From Lepidonotus clava (Eukaryota; Annelida; Polychaeta; Phyllodocida; Polynoidae): a DNA stretch of 64,000 nucleotides. Location of the stretch: NCBI GenBank assembly GCA_936440205.1, contig OW387147.1, positions 28,483,629 to 28,547,628 of the forward strand, read 5' to 3'. The notes beneath the pieces were generated by a model that saw nothing but the letters and a program-made list of their open reading frames with translations, searched no databases and was not told where the DNA came from. A program made the position numbers and the translations under genes. Below are positions 11,390 through 22,700 of this stretch, in pieces; the first letter of the stretch is position 1, and each line of letters opens with the position of its first letter.

Positions 11390-13310
11390 GAAAACTTTAC
11401 AAGGCTCAAAGTAGACTACCAGTGCGCCAAGTAGGCTACCCAGTCAAAATATAGGTTACTCCAAGAAGGCTATCAATCATAGATTCCCTCAGTTCCACAA
11501 GGCCTAAAGTGGATAAACTATTCCAAGTAGGTTTCTTATCATAGACTCCCTCAGGTAGCATATGAAAGCTTTACAGGGCAAAGAGGCTTAGACTACTCCA
11601 AGTAGGCAAGCTAATAGTCATAGACTCCCTCAGGTAGCCTATGAACACTGAACAAGGCCCAAAGGACATAGACTAGTCCAAGTAGGCTACCTAATCATAG
11701 ACTCCATCTCGTAGCCCATGAAAACTTTTCAACCAAATAAAAGTGCATAGACACTCCAAGTAGACTACCCAAGCATAGACTCCCTCAGGTAGACTGAAAG
11801 TTACACAAGGACAACATGCTAGATGACTCCAAGTAGGCTACCCAGTTATAGACTCCCTCGGGTAGCCTATGAAAGTTTTAGAAGGCCTAAAGTACATAGT
11901 GATAGACTATTCAAGGCAGCCTGCAGGAGGGCCGATATTCAACTGCCTCCCTCCCTCATGCAGTCTTTGCCAAAGCCTGCTTCAGCAAGGCTACAGTGTT
12001 AGCCAATCAGAGGCCTCCTTGTCACAGTGCACCATGCAACTTTTATTTTTATGATTGAGAGTCTACTTGGAGTAGTCTATCCATTTGGACCAGGCCTTCT
12101 AAAGCTGTCATAGGCTACCTGAAGGAGTCTATGATTGGCAGCCCACTTGGAGCTGAGGCATAGCCTACTTGAAGTAGGGTATGGGAGAGAGTACTCGAGG
12201 TAGGCTATATGAGGCATAGACTACTTGAAGTAGGGTAGAGGAGACGTAGACTACTTGAGGTAGGCTACGTGAGACAGACTAATTGAAGTAGTGTAATGGA
12301 GACAGACTATTTAAGGTAGTCTATGTGAGGCATAGATTACTTGCATTAAAATTTTAATTGTCACATTAATTTTTAGATCAATGCGCCCTTGGAACATTAG
12401 GAATTTTAATTTAATCAAAATGTACCAGAAATTGCGCATTAGAGTGAAAATGTCTCTGTAAATTTGATAGGAAGTGCGCCATTGTCGCATGCTAATTTTT
12501 TCACTGGAAACAGACTACTTGAGGTAGTCTGTCTCGGTAGTCTATGTGAGACAGACTACTTGAAGTAGGGTAATGGAGACAGACTATTTGAGGTAGTCTA
12601 TGTGAGGCATGGATTACTTGAAGTAGGGTAGAGGAGACATAGACTACTTGAGGTAGGCTATGTGAGATTGTTTGTTTGTTGGGGTAGTTTAAAGTCTCCG
12701 GTCAACCACATAGGATTCTTTCCAGACTGGTGTGAGATAGACTACTTGAGGTAGGGTAATAGAGACAGACTACTTGAGGTAATCTATGTGAGGCATAGAC
12801 TACTTGAAGTACTTAGGGTAGAGGAGACATAGACTTCTTGAAGTAGGCTCTGTGAGACAGACTACTTGAGGTACGGTAATGGAGACAGACTACTTGAGGT
12901 AGCCTATGTGAAGTAGGGTATTTGAGACGTAGACTACTTGAGGTAGGCTATGTCTTCCAGCCTAGATTCAAGTTGTCTGTATCCCGTTGCCTACTTCAAG
13001 TAGTATAATTTATTATGTCTCGCATAGACTTCATCACAAAGTCTCTCTTGTACCCTACTACAAGTAGTCCGTCTCACATAGTCTGCTTCAAGTAGACTGT
13101 TTTCTGTACCCTATGAATTATTTATATATAAACCCACATAATCTATTTATAGGCTTCTGAATCCAGAGCGCTACTTCCAGTAGTCTGTTAGTCTTATAGC
13201 CTATTGAATCCCACACCCAATGCATTCTGTAAGTCACACACCCTACTTGCAGTAGGCTTCAAATCTGACAGCTTACTACAAGTACCTAATATGAGACCCA
13301 TGGCCTACAT
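11390..13310. repeat. Hairpin-rich minisatellite (CTACTTGAAGTAG family)
   Basis: Dozens of diverged units of roughly 40-60 bp share cores such as CTACTTGAGGTAG, CTACTTGAAGTAG and TAGACTCCCTCAGGTAGCC. The core TACTTCAAGTA is itself a perfect palindrome, so single units can fold back. Orientation changes along the array: 11390-11870 reads mainly as CTCCAAGTAGGCTACC, 12060-12960 as GACTACTTGAGGTAG, and 12970-13290 as the reverse sense again. A unique patch interrupts it near 12350-12510. It lies in the inferred first intron of the RPP25 gene. Confidence 0.85.
11924..12015. repeat. Left arm of a large inverted repeat
   Basis: The reverse complement of this 92-bp segment matches 13479-13524 followed by 14654-14712 at roughly 80 percent by eye. 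Shared blocks include CTCTGATT-GCTAA, GAAG-A-GCTTTGG and GAGGGAGGCA, ending in CGGCCCTCCT. It lies inside the minisatellite region and may mark an older element whose ends are these arms. Confidence 0.7.
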
Positions 13311-13524
13311 ATTTTGACCGATATATTTGGTTTCCATTTAGAATTGCTTTCTACTATAATTCATTGTTAGATTTAAATAAATATTGCATAAATAATGAAC
13401 AGCCCATTTACAGAAAAGGAGGGGTTACTTTGTTGTACTGAGGCAGATGTATACATTGTTGGGTGTGAGTGGCTAGCAGGGCTCTGATTAGCTAAGACTA
13501 TTGCCTCCCTGAAGTATGCTTTGG

Positions 13525-14653
13525 CAGGGGTCATAACGGCCTTCAACAAAATTACAGGAATTTTTAAGCAAAAATATAGGAAAATGTCGGAGGTTTTAGG
13601 GCAAAAATATAGGAAAACATAGGAATTTTCGGCAAATCTTTTTCAAAGATATTCTTTGACTATATCAGGTACAGCCATTTCATAGGCATTTGGCATCAGC
13701 TTACAGACTAACTTCAATTTAGAAATGAGTGTAACAAAACTAAAACAGATATTTCAGAGTGAGTGAATGAATGATGGATGTTTTATGCCATACCAACAGC
13801 CAGGGTAATTTTCGTGTAGTGAAAAACTTCGGAGGACCAAGGGGAGGGTATGGGAGGGGGAGCCCTTCTCACAAAGGGGGAATGGGGGAACACCTCCAGG
13901 CTTACTTTGAAAAAATTAACCTGTCAAATATGAAATCTGGGACCCTCTGAGTGAATACAGATCCCTATAATCTGAGAAGAGTAGCACCCATTTATGGAAT
14001 CCTGGGCACCCTTAGCCAAGTAGGATACTGATTCCTTGAAGTTGAGATTCATTTCTACTCTTCGAGAATATCTGTTCACTGGGGGGTCTGGGGGACCACC
14101 CCCCAGAAAATTTTGGAAAATTAACCCCTCAAATATGAAATCTGGGACACCCTCACCAGTCGGCCTCCCTTCTTGACCTGAGGGTCCCCTGACCCTGACC
14201 TGGTTCCCCTTACCCTCCCCTCATGACTCCAGGATTCATTGACCCTGACCTGGAGGCTCTTAACCCTGTATTCCACTATAGGAAAAAAACCACCTTAGAT
14301 CAGGAGGGGTTAGGGCCAAACAAAGTGTGTCAATTCAATGTTTACACCTCACAATGTTTGGCGCTGGGAAAGGAGGCACAGAACTGGGAGGGAAAGCAAA
14401 GGGTGAAGAGGGGAATCAGAGGGTCGGGAGTGGGGGAGGGGGGCACGAGGCAGGAAGGGGGTAAGGTAAGGGATTTCTCCCTCTTTTCTTTCTTTCGTGA
14501 TATTATTCTGATTCACTTCTCAAAATATTGCAACTATCATTACTATGCACGGTACGGTAAATCAGACTTTTCTGGGGAAATATATAGGAAATAACTGTTA
14601 TTGGATTTTTTTTTGCAAAATATAGGAAATATATAGGAACTTTATGACCCCTG
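13525..14653. mobile_element. Non-autonomous hAT-like DNA transposon, 1.13 kb
   Basis: The ends read CAGGGGTCATAA and TTATGACCCCTG, a 12-bp inverted repeat. They are flanked by CTTTGG on the left and CTCTGG on the right, a 6-bp duplication with one change. The uninterrupted paralogous arm at 11924-12015 has CTTTGG only once at this point. Inside, the segment 13911-13950 is directly repeated at 14116-14153, around TCAAATATGAAATCTGGGA. A copy of a dispersed repeat sits at 13756-13825. No transposase is encoded; a 123-codon open frame at 14223-14594 looks fortuitous. Confidence 0.75.
13756..13825 (+). repeat. Dispersed SINE-like repeat, copy 1
   Basis: This segment reads GAGTGAGTGAATGAATG, then GGATGTTTTATGCCATACC, then AACAGCCAGGG. 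It closely parallels 25547-25625 in a TRRAP intron, so it is an interspersed repeat. GTGAGTGAGT followed by a TTTTACGCC-type block is a pattern I associate with molluscan short repeats. The family name is not known to me. Confidence 0.6.
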
Positions 14654-14758
14654 CTCTGGTGAAGACAGCCTGAGACTGAGAGGGAGGCAGGCAGTTGAAC
14701 AGCGGCCCTCCTTCTTCGCGCTGGCAAGGGGGCGATAATAAGGAAAACCGAAACTTAC

Positions 14759-14900
14759 TTGTTATAACTAACCCCTAACGGTGCATTCTTGTCCAATATA
14801 TGCAGCCAAGACAGAATCCGTCGGTTTTGTGTTAAAAGATATTCAAATTACACCTTTGAAATAACAAAAAAATCTTGGTAAAACGTTGCGTTTAGCACCT
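14759..14900 (-). other. RPP25: Candidate RPP25 first exon (5' untranslated plus A of ATG)
   Basis: On the minus strand a strong donor (AA|GTAAGT) lies immediately below 14759. Joining the exon ending ...AACAA here to the acceptor before 10895 gives ACAATGG, a start codon in good context with A at -3 and G at +4. It opens the MENYIKG N terminus expected for RPP25. The upper limit of the exon is not defined by the sequence. This is an inference from phase and homology; another exon ending in A is possible. Confidence 0.5.
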
Positions 14901-15140
14901 TGTGCTCGCTCTGTTTTGCTGGTGAAGCAGGTGCGCGCTACAAGTGTATGCTGGAAGGAGGTGCGCGCCGGGAACCAGTTTTGGGTGAGCTGATTACTGG
15001 CAAGCTGGGCTTTACGTTTGTTACTATTATTAGACCCTCCAGCGAAACCCTCATCGAGGAGGGTTCAAACCGGACGGCACGCCGAAAGGCCGCGTTTTCT
15101 AGATGATGCAAAGTACTTAAATTCCCCTAGAATCACGTAA
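14760..15140. promoter_or_regulatory. Probable bidirectional RPP25/TRRAP promoter region
   Basis: This segment is richer in G+C and CpG than its surroundings, with GTGCGCGC at two places near 14931-14970 and CGGACGGCACGCCGAAAGG near 15072-15090. It lies between the inferred RPP25 first exon (minus) and a plus-strand donor, CAC|GTAAGT, at 15137 that could end a noncoding TRRAP first exon. A second donor candidate is GG|GTGAGC near 14982. No TATA box is evident. The assignment rests on position and composition. Confidence 0.45.
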
Positions 15141-16775
15141 GTTGTGTACATTTTCCTATGGTTTTTGTGACAATGATATATTAGTGTCCGTCGGGACCAT
15201 ATTTTTGTCCGAATCTGTAGACTATATACTTGTGTTGAACCTGCCAAAGTTTGAACTCCCGGCCAATTTTCAGGCCCAGCTACCGCACGCAGAGGCCGCT
15301 TTATCGCTGAGTGAATGGGGGTTACTTTTGTTTATTTACATCCGTTCTTTATCATCTTAGAAATTATCATGGATTTGTTCACGATGCCACGTTATGATGC
15401 TCATGCTCTGATTATCACAATGGCGAGCGTCTTATGAATATAGTCTAGCTCTAAGCTTTGAGATTCGTCAAAGTAACTTTAGTTTAGCTAGAAATTTCAA
15501 ATTACGCTTAAGCCTTAACGTTACTTGGATCAGCTGTTATGATCATCCATAAAACTTCTGATTACAAATCAAAATGCCAATTACAAATGTTGTGTTGATG
15601 TTTGTTGGATTCACACTGACATGATTTTTATCTTGTTTAGGCAAAAAAACATTTGTTGTGTTCAGGCTTCCTGGCCGACACAAATTATATATTTTGCCCC
15701 GACCAAAAAGTTGTTTCAAGTAAAATATTTCCTTTAATCTTTGAAATAAGATTGAAATGAGCCAATGGCAATGGACAAATCTCTTGTAGATTATTTAAAT
15801 ATGTTTGACAGATATCATACAGTGATACACCATTGCAGAACGTGACTCAAGCAAGTTCCTAATTCTAAAGAATATTTGACTCTAGATCTATTTACAGTTA
15901 AAAAGAAATGAAAAAAAAATCCAACTAATGGACCTTACTATTTTTGAGTCAGGAAACAGAATTTGTTGCATTCAAGTACATTTTAGGTCCTACCCTAAAT
16001 TTTTTGTAGGAAAATTTTAAGAATTTTTTAAGAAAATTATGAAAATCCGCTAGAATTTACAAAAAAAAAAAGGTAGTAGATCTAAAACACATGTAGATGC
16101 TCAGGACATGTATATTACATACTAGAAATAGATCAAGTCTTTTTTTAGAATGCTCGGATTAGTTTTTTAATTGTCAACCTTTCCCTGGTCCATGTTAGTA
16201 AGTGAAAAATAAATAAGGAAACAAAAATCAGGGATCACCCGGGATGTAAGTTTTCAGATTTTGTCTGATTTCAGATTTTGAGAATGAAATCACAGTTATA
16301 TAATAAGTAATATATCCTTGATTTCGGACACTGTAAAAAGTATAAAAACTATGGTAAAACAACAGTGAAGTAGCAGATTTATTTCAGATTAAGTTCAGAT
16401 CACATACAAAATCTGAAAGCTGTAGAACTTAGAAGGGAGTGAATAAATACTGCTTTCTGATTACATACCAGAAAAATAAAATCGACCTACCAACCCTATC
16501 TTTTTACGACTCTCCCCAGCATGAATAAATGTATTATTAGGGGTTGACATTTTTTGTTCGACTAGTGATACGTCAAAAAGTTGTTTTCTATACTAAACAA
16601 AGGGTTACTTTGATTCCAAGTCGAGGGCAAATCCTGACGTGCAAATTCGGCAGTAATGGATATGTGTTGGTGTTGCACATAATACGAATGGCATGTGGAT
16701 CCTTAAAAAAGGTGTGCCCACTGCGAATATATGGTGTAAATTCTTCATTTCAACCGTGCATTTTTCACTCTGCAG
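15141..16775 (+). other. TRRAP: Probable TRRAP first intron
   Basis: There is a good acceptor (TTTTTCACTCTGCAG) just before 16776, and the ATG follows 19 bases later. TRRAP therefore has at least one noncoding exon upstream. The region between is AT-rich and shows no gene or clear repeat. Confidence 0.5.
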
Positions 16776-19700
16776 TGCGTGTGAACCCGCCATCATGTCG
16801 GTCACCATGGCCTCGGTGTCCATGATGCCGCTAAGTCCGCAGGACCCGGCCACTCAAATCAATACATTCAAGTCCTATGTCACCTTGATCGCCGACCCTA
16901 TTCCAGGAAGTGAGTAAAGAATATATACCTTTTACTATCCTTGTACATTTGTAAAATCTGACCAAAATGAAAGATCAGCTCCAATTGGTTTCACATATTG
17001 ACGAATCAGAACTTTGAGATTTCATGAATTACCTTAACCATATTTGCCATAATACAGGGACATAGCTGAATAAACTGGTTATCGGTATCCATCCAATGGA
17101 TGCAGTGTCAAAAGAATAGTGCATCCAGTCAATAGTTCCTGTATTTTTTGAAATATATTCATAAAGAAAAATGTATGCATAGTTCCTGTACTTAAAACCC
17201 ATAGGCCTGCTGTAACTCTCTAAAACAAAGTCATACACCTCGTTTGCAAGGTGCTTCTGGTTATGAATAGGAGAACTTCAGAAGTAATTAAGTGGCTGGT
17301 TATAGATAGTAGAACGTTTTGAGAGACTGGTTATGACAAGTAAAACATAATTAGATAATAACTAGTTATGAATAGTAAAAAGTAATTTGAGGTGCTGCGT
17401 GTTGGAATGATTAAAGACAAGGACTCTGAGAGCAGGCTCCCCGGCCTAGTGCTGGGTATTGAGCCGCTGTGACAGTATTTGCTGATAAGATCTGACCAAC
17501 ACCAACCTCGTTACAGTTTTCAATTCTTTTATTTTGAGGCACACCAATTATGAAGTTTTTGAAAGTATCATTGATTATGATTTGGTTACCGCAGGTTGAC
17601 GCCCTTGTGTTCGGGGGCAATTAGGGTTTCGGTTGAAAGCCCTGAATTTCATATGATCTATTTGTATATGTGGATTCATACACGATGTCGTTTCCTGTAT
17701 TTTCTTGCAGTTGAAAAGAAACTCAAGGCTGCCCAAGAGCTCAGCGAAAATTTTGAGGTCAGTAAAATGTTTCCATAGTAAACCCATAGCAATGTTCATA
17801 TAAAGTATAAAAGACCAAAATATCTAACTTCTATACTGCTATGTTTTTAATAGTGATAACACATTTTATAACTCACTTATCAAAAAAGCAGAGTTGGTGA
17901 CACAATGACCATTATTCTAAAACACTCAAACATCTCATCATTTTCAGACGGTGGTGGCCTCGCCCCACTACCCACAGTTCCTACAGGATGCCATGCGGGT
18001 ATTCCTTAAAACTCTACAGGAGGGAGAGCCACAGTTTATCGCCGAGCAGAACAGTCAGGTAAAAAGCAAAGCACATTCTTTGATTAAAATAATCAGTGTA
18101 CATCATTAATAATCCATGTTTGACCACATTGTTTGAGATAATTTGTTTGTACATTGCATAATCTTCAATAACTTTTTCTCCATACAGCAACTACGGAAGT
18201 TACTCCTTGAGATCATTCATCGTATTCCAACCAACGAACACCTCAAGCCCTATGTCAAGAATATCCTGGCCCTCATGTTCAAACTTATACAGGTAAGGTC
18301 TAATAACTTTCTGAGTTTAATTGTAACATGCCGATAGGAATGATATTATCATATACCAATAAGCAGACTTTTTAATTGTGTTTCAGTTATGGTTTGAATA
18401 TTAACATTGATGTCCTTCTCTCACATCATAGAGTTGTAGAGACATGCATTTTCTAAACTGATTTTTAACTATTTCAGATTGACAATGAAGAAAATGTACT
18501 CGTATGTCTTAGAATTATCATTGAGTTACACAAACAGTATAGACCACAGATCAACACAGAGGTAAGTTCTGCTTTAATTCTGGAACCATGACTGAAGTAA
18601 ATGCAAATTAACATCTACACGTATCATATGACAAACTAAACAATCAAGCAGTCGTACATACATCATTGATAATATGACAATGCGATATAATATACTGTTG
18701 AGATACGATTATATTATCATTAGATAAAAAATAATGGAAAATCGCAATTTAAGTTTCATAGATTGATAATAATTGCAATAGCATTCACCGTAGGTTTAGT
18801 ATTTCATGTTCGTAAAGGTGATCTGCTACATAAGTTTGGTGAACAAGTTAGTCTGGAATGTGCCGAAATTTAGTGTTACTTCAGTTCTCCACTTTTTTAC
18901 TCCCCTAGATTCAAACGTTTCTCCAGTTTGTCAAAGAAATCTACAAAGAACTGCCGAACCATCTGAGTAAGATCTTTGAGCCCAAAACGCCGATAAAAGT
19001 AAAGGACATCTCGGAGGTGAAGGTGGAGGTGATGTTACTGGAGACGTTCACCGTAACGACCATCATGACAGACAAGAAAAACACCGATAACCAGGCCATA
19101 TCGGTAAGTGCTAATGTAAGTATTGAGTGTTTACAAATTAGTAAGTTGAATCGGTGGCCAAAGACCTGTGGCAATAGTTGAAGACAATTTTAAAAATGTT
19201 GGTATAAATAACACTAAATTCCTTTAGAAATTAAAAAGAAACTTGATGATTCATTTCACCATATAATATATACATCTTAAATTCTTATTCTTAAGTTGTC
19301 TTTAACAACAAAAGCTGAATTTGTTAACTACCCTAAAATCTATCTCATCACTGTGCAGTGTAATCCTGTCTTCATGTCTACATTCACTCCTATCTGTATC
19401 TACTTTACAGTACAACCTGATCCCAAAGGCAGTCTTGTCGCTCAAAGTGCTCGCCGAGCTACCCATCATCGTGGTGCTCATGTACCAGTTGTACAAGCAG
19501 AATGTCCATAACGACGTCGCCGAGTTCATCCCACTCATTATGAAGACCATCGTACTCCAGCCCTCAAATCAACAAAGGTAGGTATTCAAGTAACGAAAAT
19601 TACTCGACTTGGTGTTTAAATCATCATTACAACAAAGCCGTGTATAAAGATGAAAACACTACTACAAACAAATGTAAATAATTCATATATGTGTTCATAG

Positions 19701-22700
19701 TGGTATAAAAGGAGAAATACCATTTCCCCTATCACCTGGTAAGCGGAGTAAAGTAGAAAAACAATGTTTCTACAGTACTATAGTTTAATATCATGTCACT
19801 AAATTTAATTACTATCTGTCACTGATATTGATTTTGATATATTCCACCAAGGGCCAACCCATCGTTCAATAAGGAAGTGTTCGTGGACTTCATTGCGGCC
19901 CAGATTAAAACGCTGTCCTTCCTTGCCTACATTATACGAATCTACCAGGTAATCTTTTCAATAGTTCTTAGATATTTAGATTCTCGATGCCTTCAATATA
20001 TCTGACCACGGGATAAGCGTAAGACATTCCTTTCTCTCTGAAAAATGAGGATATCCATGTCGAATTAGCTTTCTTAAATTTCCAAGTTCACTGTAAATGA
20101 CTGGTATGTTGGAGTTTTCTTTGGTTTCTAGTGAACTATATGATTACAGGTTCATATCAAGTAGTAGTTCTGTACGCAGATACTTGTTCATTTCAGGAGA
20201 CAGTCAACACACACTCACAGCAGATGGTGAAGGGCATGTTGGGGCTGCTCACCCTGTGCCCGCAGGAGGTGGCCCACCTACGGAAGGAGCTGCTCATAGC
20301 CGCCAGGCACATCCTGGCCACCGACCTCAGAAACCGTGAGTAACTCACGACTTACCGACATCAATGAAGTATTTATTGGCCAGAGATTCTATGCTAATTG
20401 AGTGACTGTTTAAAAAAAAATAAAATTAGACCACGTGCCATGAACCCCTCTATTTTATTGAATGTTTAGCAAAGACCTGTGATTGCCTGTAGTTTGTCTT
20501 TTACCAACCTCCTCTCCCAATTCATCGAAAGTAACACATTGTTTTGACCATCTTTACAGGTTTTAATCACTCACAATTTTATTAACCCTGTTGCTTTCTT
20601 CCCACTAGGCTTTGTCCCATACATCGACAAGCTCTTTGATGAAAATATCCTGATCGGGTCTGGGTGGACCACGTACGAGTCGCTGCGCCCACTGGCCTAC
20701 AGCACGCTGGCCGACCTGGTGCACCACGTGCGGGCCAGCCTACCGCTGAACGACCTCTCTCTGGCAGTCAACCTGTTCTCGAAGAACGTGCACGACGAGT
20801 CGTTGCCCAGCAGTATTCAGACCATGTCGTGTAAACTCCTATTAAACCTGGTGGAATGCATCCGGTCCAAGAGCGAATCAGACTCAGCCGTCGTAAGTTT
20901 TATCCATTTTGCTTCAATCACTGTGCACTGTTTAATGCTTTAACCTTTTGCTTCCAAGAATTTGTCAATGGTTATAAATGGAATAAACATTTAAAAAAGA
21001 CCTAACACTAAACAGGCCTAAAGAAAAGTAATGTTGATGTAGTTTGTTAAAACGATCTGCAAAATAATGTGTAAGTATATTCCATATGAAAGTATTCAAG
21101 AGCCAATTATAAATAGTACACAAATAGGTCACAAATCTTGCGTTTTTTTGGGAGACTTTCTTTCTCACAACCTGCTCGTATCTCCCCTAGGCGGTGAAAA
21201 TCCCCTACCAGGGCCGCGAGCTGCTCATGCGGATGCTGGAGGTCTTTGTACTTAAGTTCAAAACCATTGCTGAGATCCAACTACCCATGCTGCTCAACAA
21301 ACTGTAAGTAACGTGTCTTGTTTGTTTTTAATTTTTGAAACCAGATTTGCTTTATCAAAAATGAAAATAAATATTTCTATCCCTACCGGTAAACCGTCAA
21401 ATTAGAACTTCAACTTATTCAAAATATTAACTTTACCAAGCTATAATGATCAAATACATGTAAACCCAAATCACTTACTTTCTTCAATATGAAAAAATGT
21501 TGTTATGACCGTCAATGTAGATCAGTTATTTGGCAACAAATATCACATTTGGTTCACTTCACAGCCGATCCCAACAAAGTGATAACAACAGCAAGAACAA
21601 TTTGAGTACAAGTACCTCCACGACCAATCCCCCACCGACCCCTACTACAACAACGGCCCCGGCCACGCCCAGTCTGCAGGCCCCGCCCACCCCCACCACT
21701 CCGGCCCCGCCCACTACCCCAGCCCCGCCCCAAGCCGACGTCAAACCCGTGCTTACAGACTCCAAGGAGGATATAAAGAACATACCCTTCCCCTTCGACA
21801 AGGAAAAAGACAAGGAACCCGAACCTAAGGTGAGGCATTTTGATTTTCACAGGACTTAAAAATGAGGTGAATATTTGATATTTTTCTTTTATCTGTTATC
21901 GTTTTTGATCAGCAACTTGAAAATTATCTCCGGCCCTTTACTTACTTAAACTTCCCGCTCTGCTTACAGAGTAAGATCGGTATGACGACGACCCAGATGC
22001 CGTCGTACTCGGTGGCCGACTGCCGGAGTCTGGTGAAGACGTTAGTGTGTGGGGTAAAGACCATCACCTGGTGCACCGCCTCCTGCAAGGCCGCCAACAT
22101 GGGTACGTAGTAGTCTAACTCGAAGTCTTTCTAACAAAAACAAAATCCAGCAACTTTCCCAATTTACAACACTTGTATGGTCTATGGATGCTCGCCGAGG
22201 ATTACAACTTTAGAAACCCACTAATTCCTGTGCCTCTGAAAGATATCGATGACGTGACGTGAATGAAAAATGGTCTTTTGACTTTCTCCATTGAAAAGGC
22301 AAGGTTTATCTTAAGCAAATCGGTAATTTAAAAAGAAACTCATTCACCGAAAAATCTCCGGTTCAGTCCCCAAATATCCATGTATTTAATCTTACTTTTC
22401 ACCAATATACGGTCTGGTCCATTTTCTTGGTCTTTGGAAAAAAATCAATAGGTTTTATTGTATTGACCTTCCTAATTAATATTCCCACAGATGCGGCGTT
22501 CGTACAGAACAAACAGTTCCTGCCCAAGGAGACGCTGGTGTTTGTCCGTCTGGTCCGGTACGCCCTACAGGCCTTGGACATTTACACCATTAACGTGACT
22601 ACCTCCGGCCAGGCCTTCATACGACCCGCCGCGTGAGTATCTAAGTACAGTATTGACCCTGGTATTTGGGTGAAGTTCCCTCTAGAACTGTAGTATCTAG

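Larger units (their letters stand above)
13479..14712. repeat. Right arm of the inverted repeat, split by a hAT-like insertion
   Basis: The segments 13479-13524 and 14654-14712 together match the reverse complement of 11924-12015. The match breaks exactly at the borders of the element at 13525-14653. Thus the left arm acts as an empty-site copy and confirms the insertion boundaries. Confidence 0.7.

Noticed and set aside
11390-13310. CRISPR-like array
   Set aside because: Units vary in length and orientation, lack unique spacers of fixed size, and the genome is eukaryotic.
14223-14594. 123-codon plus-strand frame
   Set aside because: It lies in the hAT-like element, is low in complexity (GEGGTRQEGG) and shows no transposase features.
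21554-21850. Glycine/arginine-rich open frames on the minus strand
   Set aside because: They are the complement of the Thr/Pro/Ala-rich TRRAP exon 21565-21829; low complexity keeps several frames open.
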